Of a stretch of 64,000 nt of DNA, positions 45,203 through 53,743 are shown one piece after another. Location of the stretch: assembly GCA_048270225.1 (NCBI GenBank), contig JBLWTG010000001.1, forward strand, positions 62,001 through 126,000, given 5' to 3'. This DNA comes from Allopusillimonas sp048270225. Its GTDB lineage: Bacteria; Pseudomonadota; Gammaproteobacteria; Burkholderiales; Burkholderiaceae_B. A model generated the notes under the pieces. It searched no databases. It worked only from the letters and a program-made list of their open reading frames with translations, and was not told the DNA's origin. The first letter of the stretch is position 1. Every line of letters starts with the position of its first letter. The position numbers and the translations under genes are program-made.

Positions 45203-45927
45203 ACGCACTGGATGTTCACGACATACACACGTATTACGGCAAGAGCCACATTCTGGATGGCGTCAGCCTGAACGTGGGCGAAGGCGAGCTGGTGACTTTG
45301 CTGGGCCGCAATGGCGCCGGGAAATCCACGACGCTGCGCAGCATCATCGGTCTGACGCCGGCGCGCAGCGGGTCCATTACCATCCTGGGGCGTGATACCA
45401 CGCGCTGGCCGCCTTACCGCATCGCTGCGCTGGGCACGGGGTTTGTGCCCGAAGGCCGGCGCATTTTTGCCAATCTCACTGTCGACGAAAATCTCAAAGT
45501 GCCTGTCGAGCGTCCCGGGCCTTGGACAATCCCCCGCATCTATAAACTGTTTCCGCGCCTTGATGAGCGCAGGAGCAACAAGGGCAGGCAGCTGTCCGGG
45601 GGCGAGCAGGAGATGCTGGCGATCGCGCGCACGCTGTTGCTCAATCCGCAGTTGCTGTTGCTGGATGAGCCTTCGCAGGGGCTGGCGCCGCTGGTGGTGC
45701 AGGAAGTGTTTCGCGTGGTCAAGGCTACGCGGGATGAAGGCACCTCAGTGCTGCTGATCGAGCAGAATGTGCGCGCTGCGGTGGAGATTGCCGACCGTGC
45801 CTATGTGCTGGACGATGGGAAGATTGTCTACGAAGGGGCGGCGGCAGAATTCGGCCAGGACGAGGAGCGGGTACGCGCGCTGGCTGGCGCCAGCGCGGAA
45901 AAATGGAGTGAAGAGGAGATGGGTTAG
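45199..45927 (+). CDS. Branched-chain amino-acid-type ABC ATPase (LivF-like)
   Basis: A 242-residue ATPase: DIHTYYGKSHILDGVSLNVGEGELVTLLGRNGAGKSTTLRSIIG (Walker A GRNGAGKS), the LivF phrase PYRIAALGTGFVPEGRRIFANLTVDENL, signature LSGGEQEMLAIARTL, Walker B LLLLDEPSQGLAPLVVQEV. It ends the importer operon; its stop overlaps by four bases the stop of the small protein gene on the opposite strand. Confidence 0.95.
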   Translation: MNALDVHDIHTYYGKSHILDGVSLNVGEGELVTLLGRNGAGKSTTLRSIIGLTPARSGSITILGRDTTRWPPYRIAALGTGFVPEGRRIFANLTVDENLKVPVERPGPWTIPRIYKLFPRLDERRSNKGRQLSGGEQEMLAIARTLLLNPQLLLLDEPSQGLAPLVVQEVFRVVKATRDEGTSVLLIEQNVRAAVEIADRAYVLDDGKIVYEGAAAEFGQDEERVRALAGASAEKWSEEEMG

Positions 45928-46130
45928 CCTTTGGCAGGCGCTTTCTTCATCTCCTTGTGATGCGTTTTCTTGGCGTGGTGTGCCGTGCCGGCATGCTTGC
46001 TGGCATGCATGCTCGCCTGAGGCGCCTTGGTAGGGGCGGTGGTGGCGGCATAGGCCGTGGCTGTGCTCGCGAGCCCGAGAGCCAGCGTGGAGGCCGACAG
46101 GAAAATGGCGAGGCGTGAGGAACTGATCAT
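45924..46130 (-). CDS. Small exported His/Lys/Ala-rich protein
   Basis: A 68-residue protein: residues 1-28 are a Sec signal peptide (MISSSRLAIFLSASTLALGLASTATAYA), and the mature part of about 40 residues is only Ala, Thr, Lys, His, Pro, Met and a few others (HASKHAGTAHHAKKTHHKEMKKAPAKG). The composition suggests a periplasmic metal- or proton-buffering peptide, comparable in style to the acid-shock protein Asr, but no family is claimed. It is convergent with the LivF-like gene, overlapping by four bases. Confidence 0.7.
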   Translation of the reverse strand: MISSSRLAIFLSASTLALGLASTATAYAATTAPTKAPQASMHASKHAGTAHHAKKTHHKEMKKAPAKG

Positions 46131-46264
46131 GGATGTACGCTCCTGAAAGATTGCCCGAAGACCTTTGCCTTCGAACTGGACAGCTCAAAAGTGGCTCTCC
46201 TGCCGACTCAGAGCTTGCCGTTCTGGATTGGTTCAGGGCTTTGCGGTTAAGCTTGCGGCATGAT

Positions 46265-46281
46265 GGTAATTAATTGTTACC
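46265..46281. other. Inverted repeat upstream of the small exported protein
   Basis: GGTAA and TTACC flank a seven-base AT centre in the 224-bp interval between the small exported-protein gene (start 46130) and the end of the MHS gene. Its location suits an operator for the small gene; no regulator is assigned. Confidence 0.25.
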
Positions 46282-46314
46282 GAACGAAAACCGCTTTCTC
46301 AGGATCGGCGCGGG

Positions 46315-46339
46315 TGCGCGCCCAAGTTCAGGGCGCGCA
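46315..46339 (-). terminator. Hairpin downstream of the MHS transporter gene
   Basis: TGCGCGCCC and GGGCGCGCA form a perfect 9-bp stem with a seven-base loop, beginning 15 bp after the stop at 46355 in the direction of that gene. It lacks a U-tract, so termination is possible but not certain. Confidence 0.4.
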
Positions 46340-46354
46340 GGATGCAGATGGTAA

Positions 46355-47671
46355 CTATGCTGAAGACTGGTTGAACAACTGTCGCCCGCCATGACGTACT
46401 TTGGGCTTGTGCATCAGCGCTGCGCTGACCGCGGAGATAATGCCCACCACAATGGTGTAGCCCACGACCATCCAGGGTTTGCCGCCGTTGGCATGCAGCA
46501 GTGCGGTGGCGATCATGGGCGTGATGCCGGATGCAAATATGCCGGAGAACTGATAGACAAACGAGATGCCGGTATAGCGGACATCGGTATCGAACAGCTC
46601 GCAGAACAGTGCGGCTTCAGGGCCGTAGACCGACGCGTACAGAATCCCGAAGGGAATCACGATGGAAAGCCAGATCACCATGACGTTGTCGCTGTGCGTG
46701 TTGATCAGCCAGAATGCGGGCAGCGCGGAAAAGCCGGTGATGAGCGAACCCCAGAAATACACGCGGGTGCGGCCCAGGCGGTCGGACAGCGCGCCGAAAT
46801 AGGGAATGGTAAAGCACATGACCACGGCTGCCGCCATGACGCCTGTCAGAGCCTGGGTGCGGGTCAGGTCCAGATTGTTGGTCAGGTAGCTGATGATGAA
46901 CACGCCGAAGATATTGAAGAATACGCCGTCGATATAGCGGGCGCCCATGCCCTTGAGAATATTGCCGGGATAGCGTTTCATCATGTCGATGAAAGGAATT
47001 TTGCTTTCGGCATTGCGTTGCTTGAGCTGCTCGAATTCGGGGCTTTCCTTGATGGTCAGGCGGATATAAAGGCCCACAAAGACCAGCAGGGAAGACAGCA
47101 GGAAAGCGACGCGCCAGCCCCAGGCCAGGAACTGCGCGTCCGTCAATGTGGCTGACAGCAGGGCCACCACGCCGGAGGCCAGGCACAGTCCGGTGGCCAG
47201 GCCGACTTGCGGCCAGGATGCAAAAAAGCCTCGTTTTTGCGGCGGGGCGTACTCATAGGCCATCAGCACGGCGCCACCCCATTCGCCGCCCAGGCCTATG
47301 CCCTGGAGAATGCGGCACAGCAGCAGCAGGATGGGGGCCCAGATGCCTATGCTTGCGTACGACGGAATCACGCCGATGGCGACGGTCGACAGCCCCATGA
47401 TGGTCAGTGTGAGGACCAGCATGCTCTTGCGGCCAACCTTGTCGCCGAAGTGACCGAAAATAATGCCGCCCAGCGGCCGTGCGAGAAACCCCACGGCGAA
47501 TGTTCCGTAGGCCAGCAAAGTGCCGATATAGGCATCTTCGCCGGGGAAATACAGGTGATTGAATACCAGGCCGGCTACGACCCCGTAAAGGAAAAAGTCA
47601 TACCATTCGATGGTTGCGCCGATGACCGAGGCCATCACAACCCGTTTGACTGTCTTGATATCTGCCGCCAT
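46355..47671 (-). CDS. MHS-family MFS transporter
   Basis: A 438-residue metabolite:proton symporter (ShiA/ProP/KgtP group). It begins KRVVMASVIGATIEWYDFFLYGVVAGLVF, with the family W-Y-D-F motif, then FLARPLGGIIFGHFGDKVGRKSMLVLTLTIMG (MFS loop 2-3 signature) and CRILQGIGLGGEWGGAVLMAYEYAPPQKRGFFASWPQVG. Substrates of the group include alpha-ketoglutarate, shikimate, betaine and proline. It is followed upstream on the same strand by a GMC oxidoreductase, possibly acting on the imported compound. Confidence 0.93.
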   Translation of the reverse strand: MAADIKTVKRVVMASVIGATIEWYDFFLYGVVAGLVFNHLYFPGEDAYIGTLLAYGTFAVGFLARPLGGIIFGHFGDKVGRKSMLVLTLTIMGLSTVAIGVIPSYASIGIWAPILLLLCRILQGIGLGGEWGGAVLMAYEYAPPQKRGFFASWPQVGLATGLCLASGVVALLSATLTDAQFLAWGWRVAFLLSSLLVFVGLYIRLTIKESPEFEQLKQRNAESKIPFIDMMKRYPGNILKGMGARYIDGVFFNIFGVFIISYLTNNLDLTRTQALTGVMAAAVVMCFTIPYFGALSDRLGRTRVYFWGSLITGFSALPAFWLINTHSDNVMVIWLSIVIPFGILYASVYGPEAALFCELFDTDVRYTGISFVYQFSGIFASGITPMIATALLHANGGKPWMVVGYTIVVGIISAVSAALMHKPKVRHGGRQLFNQSSA

Positions 47672-47836
47672 CTAGTGTCTCCTGAAAGAGGTAGGACGAG
47701 GTCTTGGATTGCCTCGTTTTGTTATTGATGCGCAGGTGGCCGGCATGGGCCAGGCCTGCGTTGCCGCATGCGCCGCCAGTGCCTTGGACGGCGCCTGCGC
47801 GTGAAATGCCGTGTTGTTGCCTGCTCCTGCGCCTGT

Positions 47837-49495
47837 TCAGGCGGCCAGCCTCGAGGGCTGCGAAACAATGGCGGGCTGCGCCTGCGCGGCGGCGCTCTCC
47901 AGTATGAATTCGGAGGCGCGCTCGGCCACCATCACAATAGGCACATTGGTATTGCCCGAGACCAGCGTCGGCATGATGGAGGCGTCGACAACGCGCAGTC
48001 CGTCAATGCCATGGACGCGCAACCGCTCGTCCACCACTGCATGGCGGTCGGTCGCCAGGCCCATTCTCGCCGTGCCGGTGGGGTGGAAAATCGTGGCGCC
48101 GTATTCACGGCAGAAATGCAGGATTTCATCATCTGTGTTCACATCGCTGCCCGGACGGAATTCACGCTTCATCAGACTTTTCATGGGTTCGGTGCTCGCG
48201 ATGCGCCGCGCGAACTTCACGCCGGCCACGGCCGTGCGCCGGTCCAGGTCGGTGGACAGATAGTTGGGCTGCATCGAGGGCGCTTCGAACGGATCGGCGG
48301 ACTTGATGCGGACGTAACCGCGCGACTCGGGTCGCAGTTGGCATACGGAGTATGTGCAGCCCGAAAAGTCGTGCACCTGTCCGCCGGCCAGGTCGGCGGA
48401 CAGCGTGCCGAAGTGGAACTGGATGTCGGGGGTGGCCGATTCATCGGGCAGGGCCCGGCAGAACGCCGCACCCTGATTGATGCCTATGGCCAGCGGGCCG
48501 CTGCGCAGCAAGGCCCATTGCAGACCCATTTTGGCTTTGCCCCACAGCGAACGCAGCTGGTCGTTGTTGGTGATGGGCTTGCTCACTTCATAGATCAGTC
48601 GCAGCTGCAGATGATCCTGCAGATTTTCACCTACTCCCGGCATATCCCGGACAACGGGGATGCCGAACTCGCGCAGCAGCGCAGCCGGGCCTATGCCGGA
48701 TAGCTGCAGCAGTTGGGGAGATTGCAGTGCGCCAGCGCTGAGCACGACTTCGCGGCGCGCCTGGATGCGGCGCAACTGGCCACCCTGCCGGAACTCGACG
48801 CCTGATGCGCGTGTGCCCTTCATGAGGATGCGTGTGGCCTGCGCCTCGGTTTCTATGCGTAGATTGCTGCGGCCGCGTGCCGGATTGAGATAGGCCACGG
48901 CGGTGGAACAGCGCTTGCCATGGTGAGTCGTCAGCTGATAGTAGCCCGCGCCTTCCTGGTTGCCGCTGTTGAAGTCCGATACGCGCGGAACGCCATTGTT
49001 GACGGCTGAGCCGATGAAGGCCTCGACCAGTTCATGCTGAGTCTTGATGGAGGTTGCATGCAAGGGACCGGATGTGCCGCGTGTCGGGCCCGGACCAAGG
49101 TCGTTGCTTTCCAGCTTGCGGAAGTAGGGCAGGCAGGTTTCCCAGTTCCAGCCCTTGTTGCCCAGCTCGCCCCAATGGTCATAATCCTGCTTTTGTCCGC
49201 GCACATAGATCAGGCCATTGATCGAGCTGCATCCACCCAGCGTTTTGCCGCGCGGCCAGTAAATCTTGCGGCCCAGCATGTGGGGATCGGGATCTGTATA
49301 GAACCCCCAGTTCAGCCTGGGGTTGAACATGGTCTTGCCGTAGCCGATGGGGATGTGTATCCACATATTCTTGTCGGGCGGGCCGGCTTCGAGCAGGCAG
49401 ACGGTATATCTGCCATTCTCGCTGAGGCGGTTGGCCAGCACGCAGCCGGCCGAGCCTGCTCCCACCACGACATAGTCGACTGTATCGGACTTCAT
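47837..49495 (-). CDS. GMC-family FAD-dependent oxidoreductase
   Basis: A 552-residue glucose-methanol-choline oxidoreductase, choline-dehydrogenase-like. The FAD dinucleotide fold is VDYVVVGAGSAGCVLANRLSENGRYTVCLLEAG (residues 6-38); the GMC-1 signature GKTLGGCSSINGLIYVRGQKQDYDHW and the GMC-2 region VVLSAGALQSPQLLQLSGIGPA are present, and the C-terminus has IFHPTGTARMG and LRVVDASIMPTLVSGNTNVPIVMVAERASE. It should oxidise a primary alcohol to the aldehyde. The gene lies 165 bp upstream of the MHS gene and is divergent from an IclR gene. Confidence 0.93.
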   Translation of the reverse strand: MKSDTVDYVVVGAGSAGCVLANRLSENGRYTVCLLEAGPPDKNMWIHIPIGYGKTMFNPRLNWGFYTDPDPHMLGRKIYWPRGKTLGGCSSINGLIYVRGQKQDYDHWGELGNKGWNWETCLPYFRKLESNDLGPGPTRGTSGPLHATSIKTQHELVEAFIGSAVNNGVPRVSDFNSGNQEGAGYYQLTTHHGKRCSTAVAYLNPARGRSNLRIETEAQATRILMKGTRASGVEFRQGGQLRRIQARREVVLSAGALQSPQLLQLSGIGPAALLREFGIPVVRDMPGVGENLQDHLQLRLIYEVSKPITNNDQLRSLWGKAKMGLQWALLRSGPLAIGINQGAAFCRALPDESATPDIQFHFGTLSADLAGGQVHDFSGCTYSVCQLRPESRGYVRIKSADPFEAPSMQPNYLSTDLDRRTAVAGVKFARRIASTEPMKSLMKREFRPGSDVNTDDEILHFCREYGATIFHPTGTARMGLATDRHAVVDERLRVHGIDGLRVVDASIMPTLVSGNTNVPIVMVAERASEFILESAAAQAQPAIVSQPSRLAA

Positions 49496-49649
49496 TGCCT
49501 CTCACCTTTGAGTATTGGATAGTACGGTGAGCCAGTTTGTGCCCGATGGTATTTGCTATCTATAGGGTTATCACTATAAAGTCCAATTTCGGAACGATAA
49601 GTATCATAATCATTTCATTTTTGCCGAGCTATGCAAGGAAAAGTACATA

Positions 49650-50426
49650 ATGGAAGACGATAGTCCGCGCTACCTGCGTGTGCTCAGCGTGCTTGAGCAA
49701 CTGGCTACCACGCAGTATCCCCAGACGCTGGCCCAGCTTTCGCAGCGCACGGGCCTGCCCAAATCCAGCCTGATGCGCATGCTGCAGGCGCTGGAGGGCG
49801 CGGCTTATGTCACGCGTCTGCCCGGCGACATGGGTTATGTACCGGGGCCCAGGGCGCATCACCTTTCCGCGCATATTCTGCGTACGCCTCATTTCCTGCG
49901 CGCCTGCCGCCATATTCTGGGAATGCTGATCACCATCACGGGCGAAGCCTGCAACCTGACGGCGCCGGCGGGCGATGCAGTGCACTATCTGGCAAGAGTG
50001 GAGCGCCCGGAAATGCAGCGGCTGCAGCTGCATATGGAGATCGGCGTGCATGTGCCGCTGCATTGCACGGCAAGCGGCAAGCTGTTCCTGGCTTTTGCGC
50101 CGGAAATCGAGCGGCGCCAGATCCTGGATCGCATTGCGCTTGACCGCCTTACGCCCAAGACCATCGTCGACCGGCACGGGCTGGAGACTGAACTGAAGCG
50201 CATACGCGGATTGGGAATCGGCATTGACGATGAGGAGTTTGTGCGCGGCATGGTGGCGATCGCCGTGCCGGTGTTCAACAGACAGGAACAGGTCATTGCC
50301 GCAGTTGCCTGCCATGCCGCGACCGCCCAGAAATCCCTGCATGAGCTGCTCGGTTATGCCGAGCCCATGAGGCAGGCTGCCAGGGCGATGGCAGCGGTAT
50401 TCTGCGAGCAAGAGACGAATACGTAA
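49650..50426 (+). CDS. IclR-family regulator, divergent from the GMC gene
   Basis: A 258-residue IclR-type regulator: HTH YLRVLSVLEQLATTQYPQTLAQLSQRTGLPKSSLMRMLQALEGAAYVTRL (residues about 7-57) and effector domain (LLITITGEACNLTAPAGDAVHYLARVERPE, LHCTASGKLFLAF, GLGIGIDDEEFVRGMVAIAVPVF). AAGGAAAA lies upstream of the ATG. The 154-bp AT-rich interval shared with the GMC gene suggests it controls the GMC/MHS pair. Confidence 0.92.
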   Translation: MEDDSPRYLRVLSVLEQLATTQYPQTLAQLSQRTGLPKSSLMRMLQALEGAAYVTRLPGDMGYVPGPRAHHLSAHILRTPHFLRACRHILGMLITITGEACNLTAPAGDAVHYLARVERPEMQRLQLHMEIGVHVPLHCTASGKLFLAFAPEIERRQILDRIALDRLTPKTIVDRHGLETELKRIRGLGIGIDDEEFVRGMVAIAVPVFNRQEQVIAAVACHAATAQKSLHELLGYAEPMRQAARAMAAVFCEQETNT

Positions 50427-50507
50427 CAATAATGAAACTCATGTTAGGAATAGGTGGTTTCCACTACAATAATTGCGCTTTCTTGGCTTTTGCGGTTTTC
50501 CACTTCC

Positions 50508-51269
50508 ATGCCCCCTCCCTTTATCTATGTGATCAATCTTGCCACCGCGTATGAGCGTCGTGCTTTCATGCAGGATCAGCTTGATTCCCTGGGCCTGACT
50601 TACGAATTTTTCGATGGCGTTCATGGCGCCAGCCAGCCGGACCATCCCCTGTTCAGCAAATACAACGATGCGGAGCGCGCCCGCCGGCGCGGCCCCGGAG
50701 TGTCGCTGAACCTGGGCCAACTGGGGTGTTTTGCCAGTCACTATCTGTTATGGGAACGGTGCGTAGCGCTTGATCAGCCCATCATCGTGCTTGAAGACGA
50801 TGCGCATCTGCAGCCATCGTTCATGCAGTTCTACCGGGAGGCCGCTGCATTCTCGTCGACATACGGGCTGGTCTGGCTGCAGCCGGACCTGAGCAAAAAG
50901 CGTCGCGATATCCGTATCGGCAAGCAGGGCGCTTTTGTGGTCAAGAAGCTGTTAAAGGGCGCGACCGGCACCACGGGCTATCTGATCAGCCCGCCTCAGG
51001 CCCGTCGTCTGCTGGCCTATAGCCAGGAATGGATATATCCCGTCGATATAGCCATGAAGCGGTTTTTCGAGCACAAGGTGGAAGCCATCGGCATCGAGCC
51101 GGTCTGCATTCGCGCCAAGGATGGCCTGGGGTCTTTTATCAACGAAGGGGCCGGCAAGGTCAAGCGCACGGTGCAGGATACGTTGCGCCGGGAGCTGTCC
51201 AGCCTGGCGGACAGCCTGCGCCGCAGTTGCCATAATCTTTGGTTTCGCCTGGGATGGGGGCGCAACTGA
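50508..51269 (+). CDS. Glycosyltransferase family 25 protein
   Basis: A 253-residue enzyme of the LgtB/LpsA family (GT25), which adds galactose or a similar sugar to LPS oligosaccharide. Motifs: PPFIYVINLATAYERRAFMQDQLDSLGLTYEFFDGVHG at the N-terminus, LNLGQLGCFASHYLLWERCVALDQPIIVLEDDAHL, containing the E-D-D metal-binding motif, and TTGYLISPPQARRLLAYS. The ATG at 50508 is preferred over one at 50454 because homology begins there. A single LPS-modifying gene between a catabolic regulator and an amino-acid exporter is typical of scattered core-modification genes. Its stop lies in a 20-bp palindrome shared with lysE. Confidence 0.88.
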   Translation: MPPPFIYVINLATAYERRAFMQDQLDSLGLTYEFFDGVHGASQPDHPLFSKYNDAERARRRGPGVSLNLGQLGCFASHYLLWERCVALDQPIIVLEDDAHLQPSFMQFYREAAAFSSTYGLVWLQPDLSKKRRDIRIGKQGAFVVKKLLKGATGTTGYLISPPQARRLLAYSQEWIYPVDIAMKRFFEHKVEAIGIEPVCIRAKDGLGSFINEGAGKVKRTVQDTLRRELSSLADSLRRSCHNLWFRLGWGRN

Positions 51270-51283
51270 CCGCGCGGTCAGTT
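51264..51283. terminator. Perfect 20-bp palindrome across convergent stop codons
   Basis: The palindrome AACTGACCGC|GCGGTCAGTT carries the stop of the glycosyltransferase gene and touches the stop of the exporter gene. As RNA it folds into the same hairpin from either strand. Flanking GGGG and CCCC could extend it. There is no U-tract, so it may act as a bidirectional 3'-end or protein-binding site. Confidence 0.5.
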
Positions 51284-51917
51284 ACCCCAGCCCGCTGCAT
51301 GCCAGCAAGAGCGCCAGCCCGGCCATGATGATGGCGATCAGGCCGTCCAGTACCCGCCATGCGCGGGGATCCGAAAACAAAGGCGCAAGCAGGCGCGATC
51401 CTGTTCCCAGCAGCAGCAGCCACATCAGGCTGGCGGTAAGCGTGCCGGTTGCAAACGCCAGGCGCGCGTCATGGAAGGTCTGGGCCAGTGAACCGACCAC
51501 CATCATGTCCAGCCAGAAGTGCGGGTTGAGCAGGCTGAACCCCAGCGCGCCCAGGAGTGCGGCGCGGCGCGACGACAAAGTCTGACGCGCCGCCTGGATA
51601 CCGCCCCGTGGCCGCCACGCCCGTAGGGCGGACTGAACGGCATACCACGACAGAAAAGCAACCCCGAACCACAGCACGGCGCCCGTCAGCCAGGGCGCCC
51701 AGCTCATAATGGTCCTGAGCCCCAGGACGCTGCCAAAGATAAACGTGGCGTCAATCAACGCGCATGCGGCGAGAATGCTGCGCAGATGCGCGCGCATCAA
51801 CCCCTGGCGCAGTATGAATGCGCTTTGCGCGCCGACGACGGCGAACAGGCCCAGGCCAGTGGCGATGCCGCTGGCCCATGCCGAGGCGAGGGAGGGAGAC
51901 AGGATAAGCGGGAACAT
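51282..51917 (-). CDS. LysE/ArgO-family amino-acid exporter
   Basis: A 211-residue membrane protein of the LysE family with about six helices: GIATGLGLFAVVGAQSAFILRQGLMRAHL at the start, LIDATFIFGSVLGLRTIMSWAPWLTGAVLWFGVAFLSWYAVQSALRAWR, and ALLGALGFSLLNPHFWLDMMVVGSLAQTF with the family N-P-x-x-x-L-D. It exports lysine or arginine. The divergent LysG/ArgP-type regulator gene forms the classical regulator/exporter pair known from Corynebacterium and E. coli. Confidence 0.92.
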   Translation of the reverse strand: MFPLILSPSLASAWASGIATGLGLFAVVGAQSAFILRQGLMRAHLRSILAACALIDATFIFGSVLGLRTIMSWAPWLTGAVLWFGVAFLSWYAVQSALRAWRPRGGIQAARQTLSSRRAALLGALGFSLLNPHFWLDMMVVGSLAQTFHDARLAFATGTLTASLMWLLLLGTGSRLLAPLFSDPRAWRVLDGLIAIIMAGLALLLACSGLG

Positions 51918-51963
51918 GGACTGTATTTTTGCTGAATAGATGAATAAAATACAGCTAAATAAA

Positions 51964-51978
51964 CTTAACTAAATTAAG
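51964..51978. promoter_or_regulatory. Candidate LysG/ArgP operator
   Basis: CTTAA-CTAAA-TTAAG in the 74-bp AT-rich region between the divergent exporter and regulator genes fits the LTTR T-N11-A pattern (T at 51965, A at 51977) with dyad symmetry. Confidence 0.5.
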
Positions 51979-51991
51979 TAATGCTTAATTC

Positions 51992-52891
51992 ATGAAAATC
52001 GACCACGGAAACCTCAGGGCCCTGGCTGCCGTCGTGCGTGAAGGCAGTTTCGAGCGGGCCTCGGCGGTGCTCAATGTCACGCCCTCGGCAGTCTCTCAGC
52101 GTGTCAAGGCGCTCGAAGAGCGTATGGGGCGATTGCTGGTGCGCCGCAGTGTTCCAGCGGCCGCGACGGCCGACGGCCAGATTCTCGTTCATCTTGCCGA
52201 GCAGGTGGCGCTGCTCGAACACGATGCAGCGGGGCAGCTTGGCCTGGACGAAGAGGCCGCCGCGACCAGTGTTTCGGTCGCGGTCAATCACGACAGCCTG
52301 GAAACCTGGTTCATGCAGGCCGCCTTGCTTTTTTCAGGCCGGTCGCGCGCCACGCTGGACATGCATTCCGAAGACCAGGATCACACCGCTGCACTGCTGC
52401 GCAATGGCACGGTGCTGGCTGCCGTCACGACGCACGGCGAGCCGGTCCAGGGCTGTCATATGCACACGCTGGGGCGCATGCGTTATGTGGCCTGCTGCTC
52501 GCCATCCTTTCATTCGCGTCATTTCGAGGCCGGTGTGAACGCACACACGCTGGCCGATGCGCCGGTGCTGGTCTTCAATCGCAAAGACGACATGCAGGCC
52601 AGGTTCGCTCAAAAAATCATGCGCGGCGCAGCATGGCAACCGCCGGTATGGTGGCTGCCGTCGTCCAGGGCGTTTGTGCGCGGCACGCTCGATGGCCTGG
52701 GCTGGACCATGAATCCCTTGCCCATGGTCAAGGAATACCTGGACAGCGGAGAGCTGATGCTGCTGCGCGCCCGCGCCTGGGAAGATGTCCCCTTGTACTG
52801 GCAATACTGGCGCGTGGACTCGCCGACGATGGCGCAGTTGACCCGTTCGGTACTGGAGGCTGCGCGGGAACTGGTGCGGGCTAAGGCATAG
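51992..52891 (+). CDS. LysR-family regulator of the exporter (LysG/ArgP type)
   Basis: A 299-residue regulator matching ArgP/LysG: HGNLRALAAVVREGSFERASAVLNVTPSAVSQRVKALEERMGRLLVRR (HTH, residues about 6-53) and effector-domain segments SVAVNHDSLETWF, LDMHSEDQDHTAALLRNGTVLAAVTT and QGCHMHTLGRMRYVACCSPSF. It activates export of basic amino acids when these accumulate; lysE is divergent from it. Its stop is eight bases from the stop of the convergent enoyl-CoA hydratase gene. Confidence 0.93.
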   Translation: MKIDHGNLRALAAVVREGSFERASAVLNVTPSAVSQRVKALEERMGRLLVRRSVPAAATADGQILVHLAEQVALLEHDAAGQLGLDEEAAATSVSVAVNHDSLETWFMQAALLFSGRSRATLDMHSEDQDHTAALLRNGTVLAAVTTHGEPVQGCHMHTLGRMRYVACCSPSFHSRHFEAGVNAHTLADAPVLVFNRKDDMQARFAQKIMRGAAWQPPVWWLPSSRAFVRGTLDGLGWTMNPLPMVKEYLDSGELMLLRARAWEDVPLYWQYWRVDSPTMAQLTRSVLEAARELVRAKA

Positions 52892-52898
52892 CGGTTTG

Positions 52899-53702
52899 TC
52901 AGACCTGCGCCCATTGATACAGCGGCGCGTTCTTGTCCAGGAATCGCGTGGCTGCCTCATGGTGGTAGGCCGTTGAGCGGGCAATGCCCTGGCCGGCCGC
53001 CTCCATTTCCAGCATGGTGCTCAGATCGCTGTTCAGGGATGCATTGAATATCCGCTTGGTCAGGCTTAATGCCGCGAGCGGCAGGCTGCTCATGCTTGCT
53101 GCCAGGGCCTGGGCTCTGGCGTTGATGGTTTCTTCCGGCTGAATCTCGAACACCATGCCCATGGTCCTGGCTTCCTCGGCATCGAAGGCTCTGGTTGAAA
53201 AGGCCAGTTCCTTGGCGCGTTGCAGACCAACGATACGGGGCAGGGTATAGAACACCCCGCAATCGGGCACGGCGCCCAGTTTCAGAAAGGACAGGCAGAA
53301 ACGGGCCCTGGGCGAGGCAAGAATCAGATCGCCGGTCAGCGCCAGGCCGAGTCCGGCGCCATAGGCGGGTCCATCCACCACTGAAATAATGGGCCGATCC
53401 AGCGTGAGCAGGTCGGAGATGACGACCTGCAGGCTGAGCATGCGGTCGCGCGCGGCCTCAGCGGCGGTGTCGTCCGTCATGGTGCTGATGTCTCCACCTG
53501 CGCAGAATGCGCCGCCTGCGCCGCCGAGCACCAATACTTTGATGCTCCTATCCCTGCGAATGGCGCCGACGATCTCTCCGAGCTCCTGACGCATCGTTGC
53601 GTCCAGCGCATTCTTTCGAGAAGGGCGGTTCAGGGTCAGCGTGGCGACATGATCGACCACGTGGTAGACGACGGCTTCGTACGGGTTTCTTGTTGTTTTC
53701 AT
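52899..53702 (-). CDS. Enoyl-CoA hydratase/isomerase family protein
   Basis: A 267-residue crotonase-fold enzyme. The oxyanion-hole segments are KVLVLGGAGGAFCAGGDISTM (residues about 55-75) and ISVVDGPAYGAGLGLALTGDLILASPRARFCLSFLKLGAVPDCGVFYTLPRIVG (about 103-156). The catalytic-Glu positions are occupied by G-L-G-L and P-D-C-G-V, so the second acid is Asp rather than Glu. AGGAGG precedes the ATG. It is the last gene of the acyl-CoA operon and probably hydrates or isomerises one of its intermediates. Confidence 0.9.
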   Translation of the reverse strand: MKTTRNPYEAVVYHVVDHVATLTLNRPSRKNALDATMRQELGEIVGAIRRDRSIKVLVLGGAGGAFCAGGDISTMTDDTAAEAARDRMLSLQVVISDLLTLDRPIISVVDGPAYGAGLGLALTGDLILASPRARFCLSFLKLGAVPDCGVFYTLPRIVGLQRAKELAFSTRAFDAEEARTMGMVFEIQPEETINARAQALAASMSSLPLAALSLTKRIFNASLNSDLSTMLEMEAAGQGIARSTAYHHEAATRFLDKNAPLYQWAQV

Positions 53703-53743
53703 TGCTCCTCCTTGTTGATTCTTATCGGACCTGCATGCAGTTT

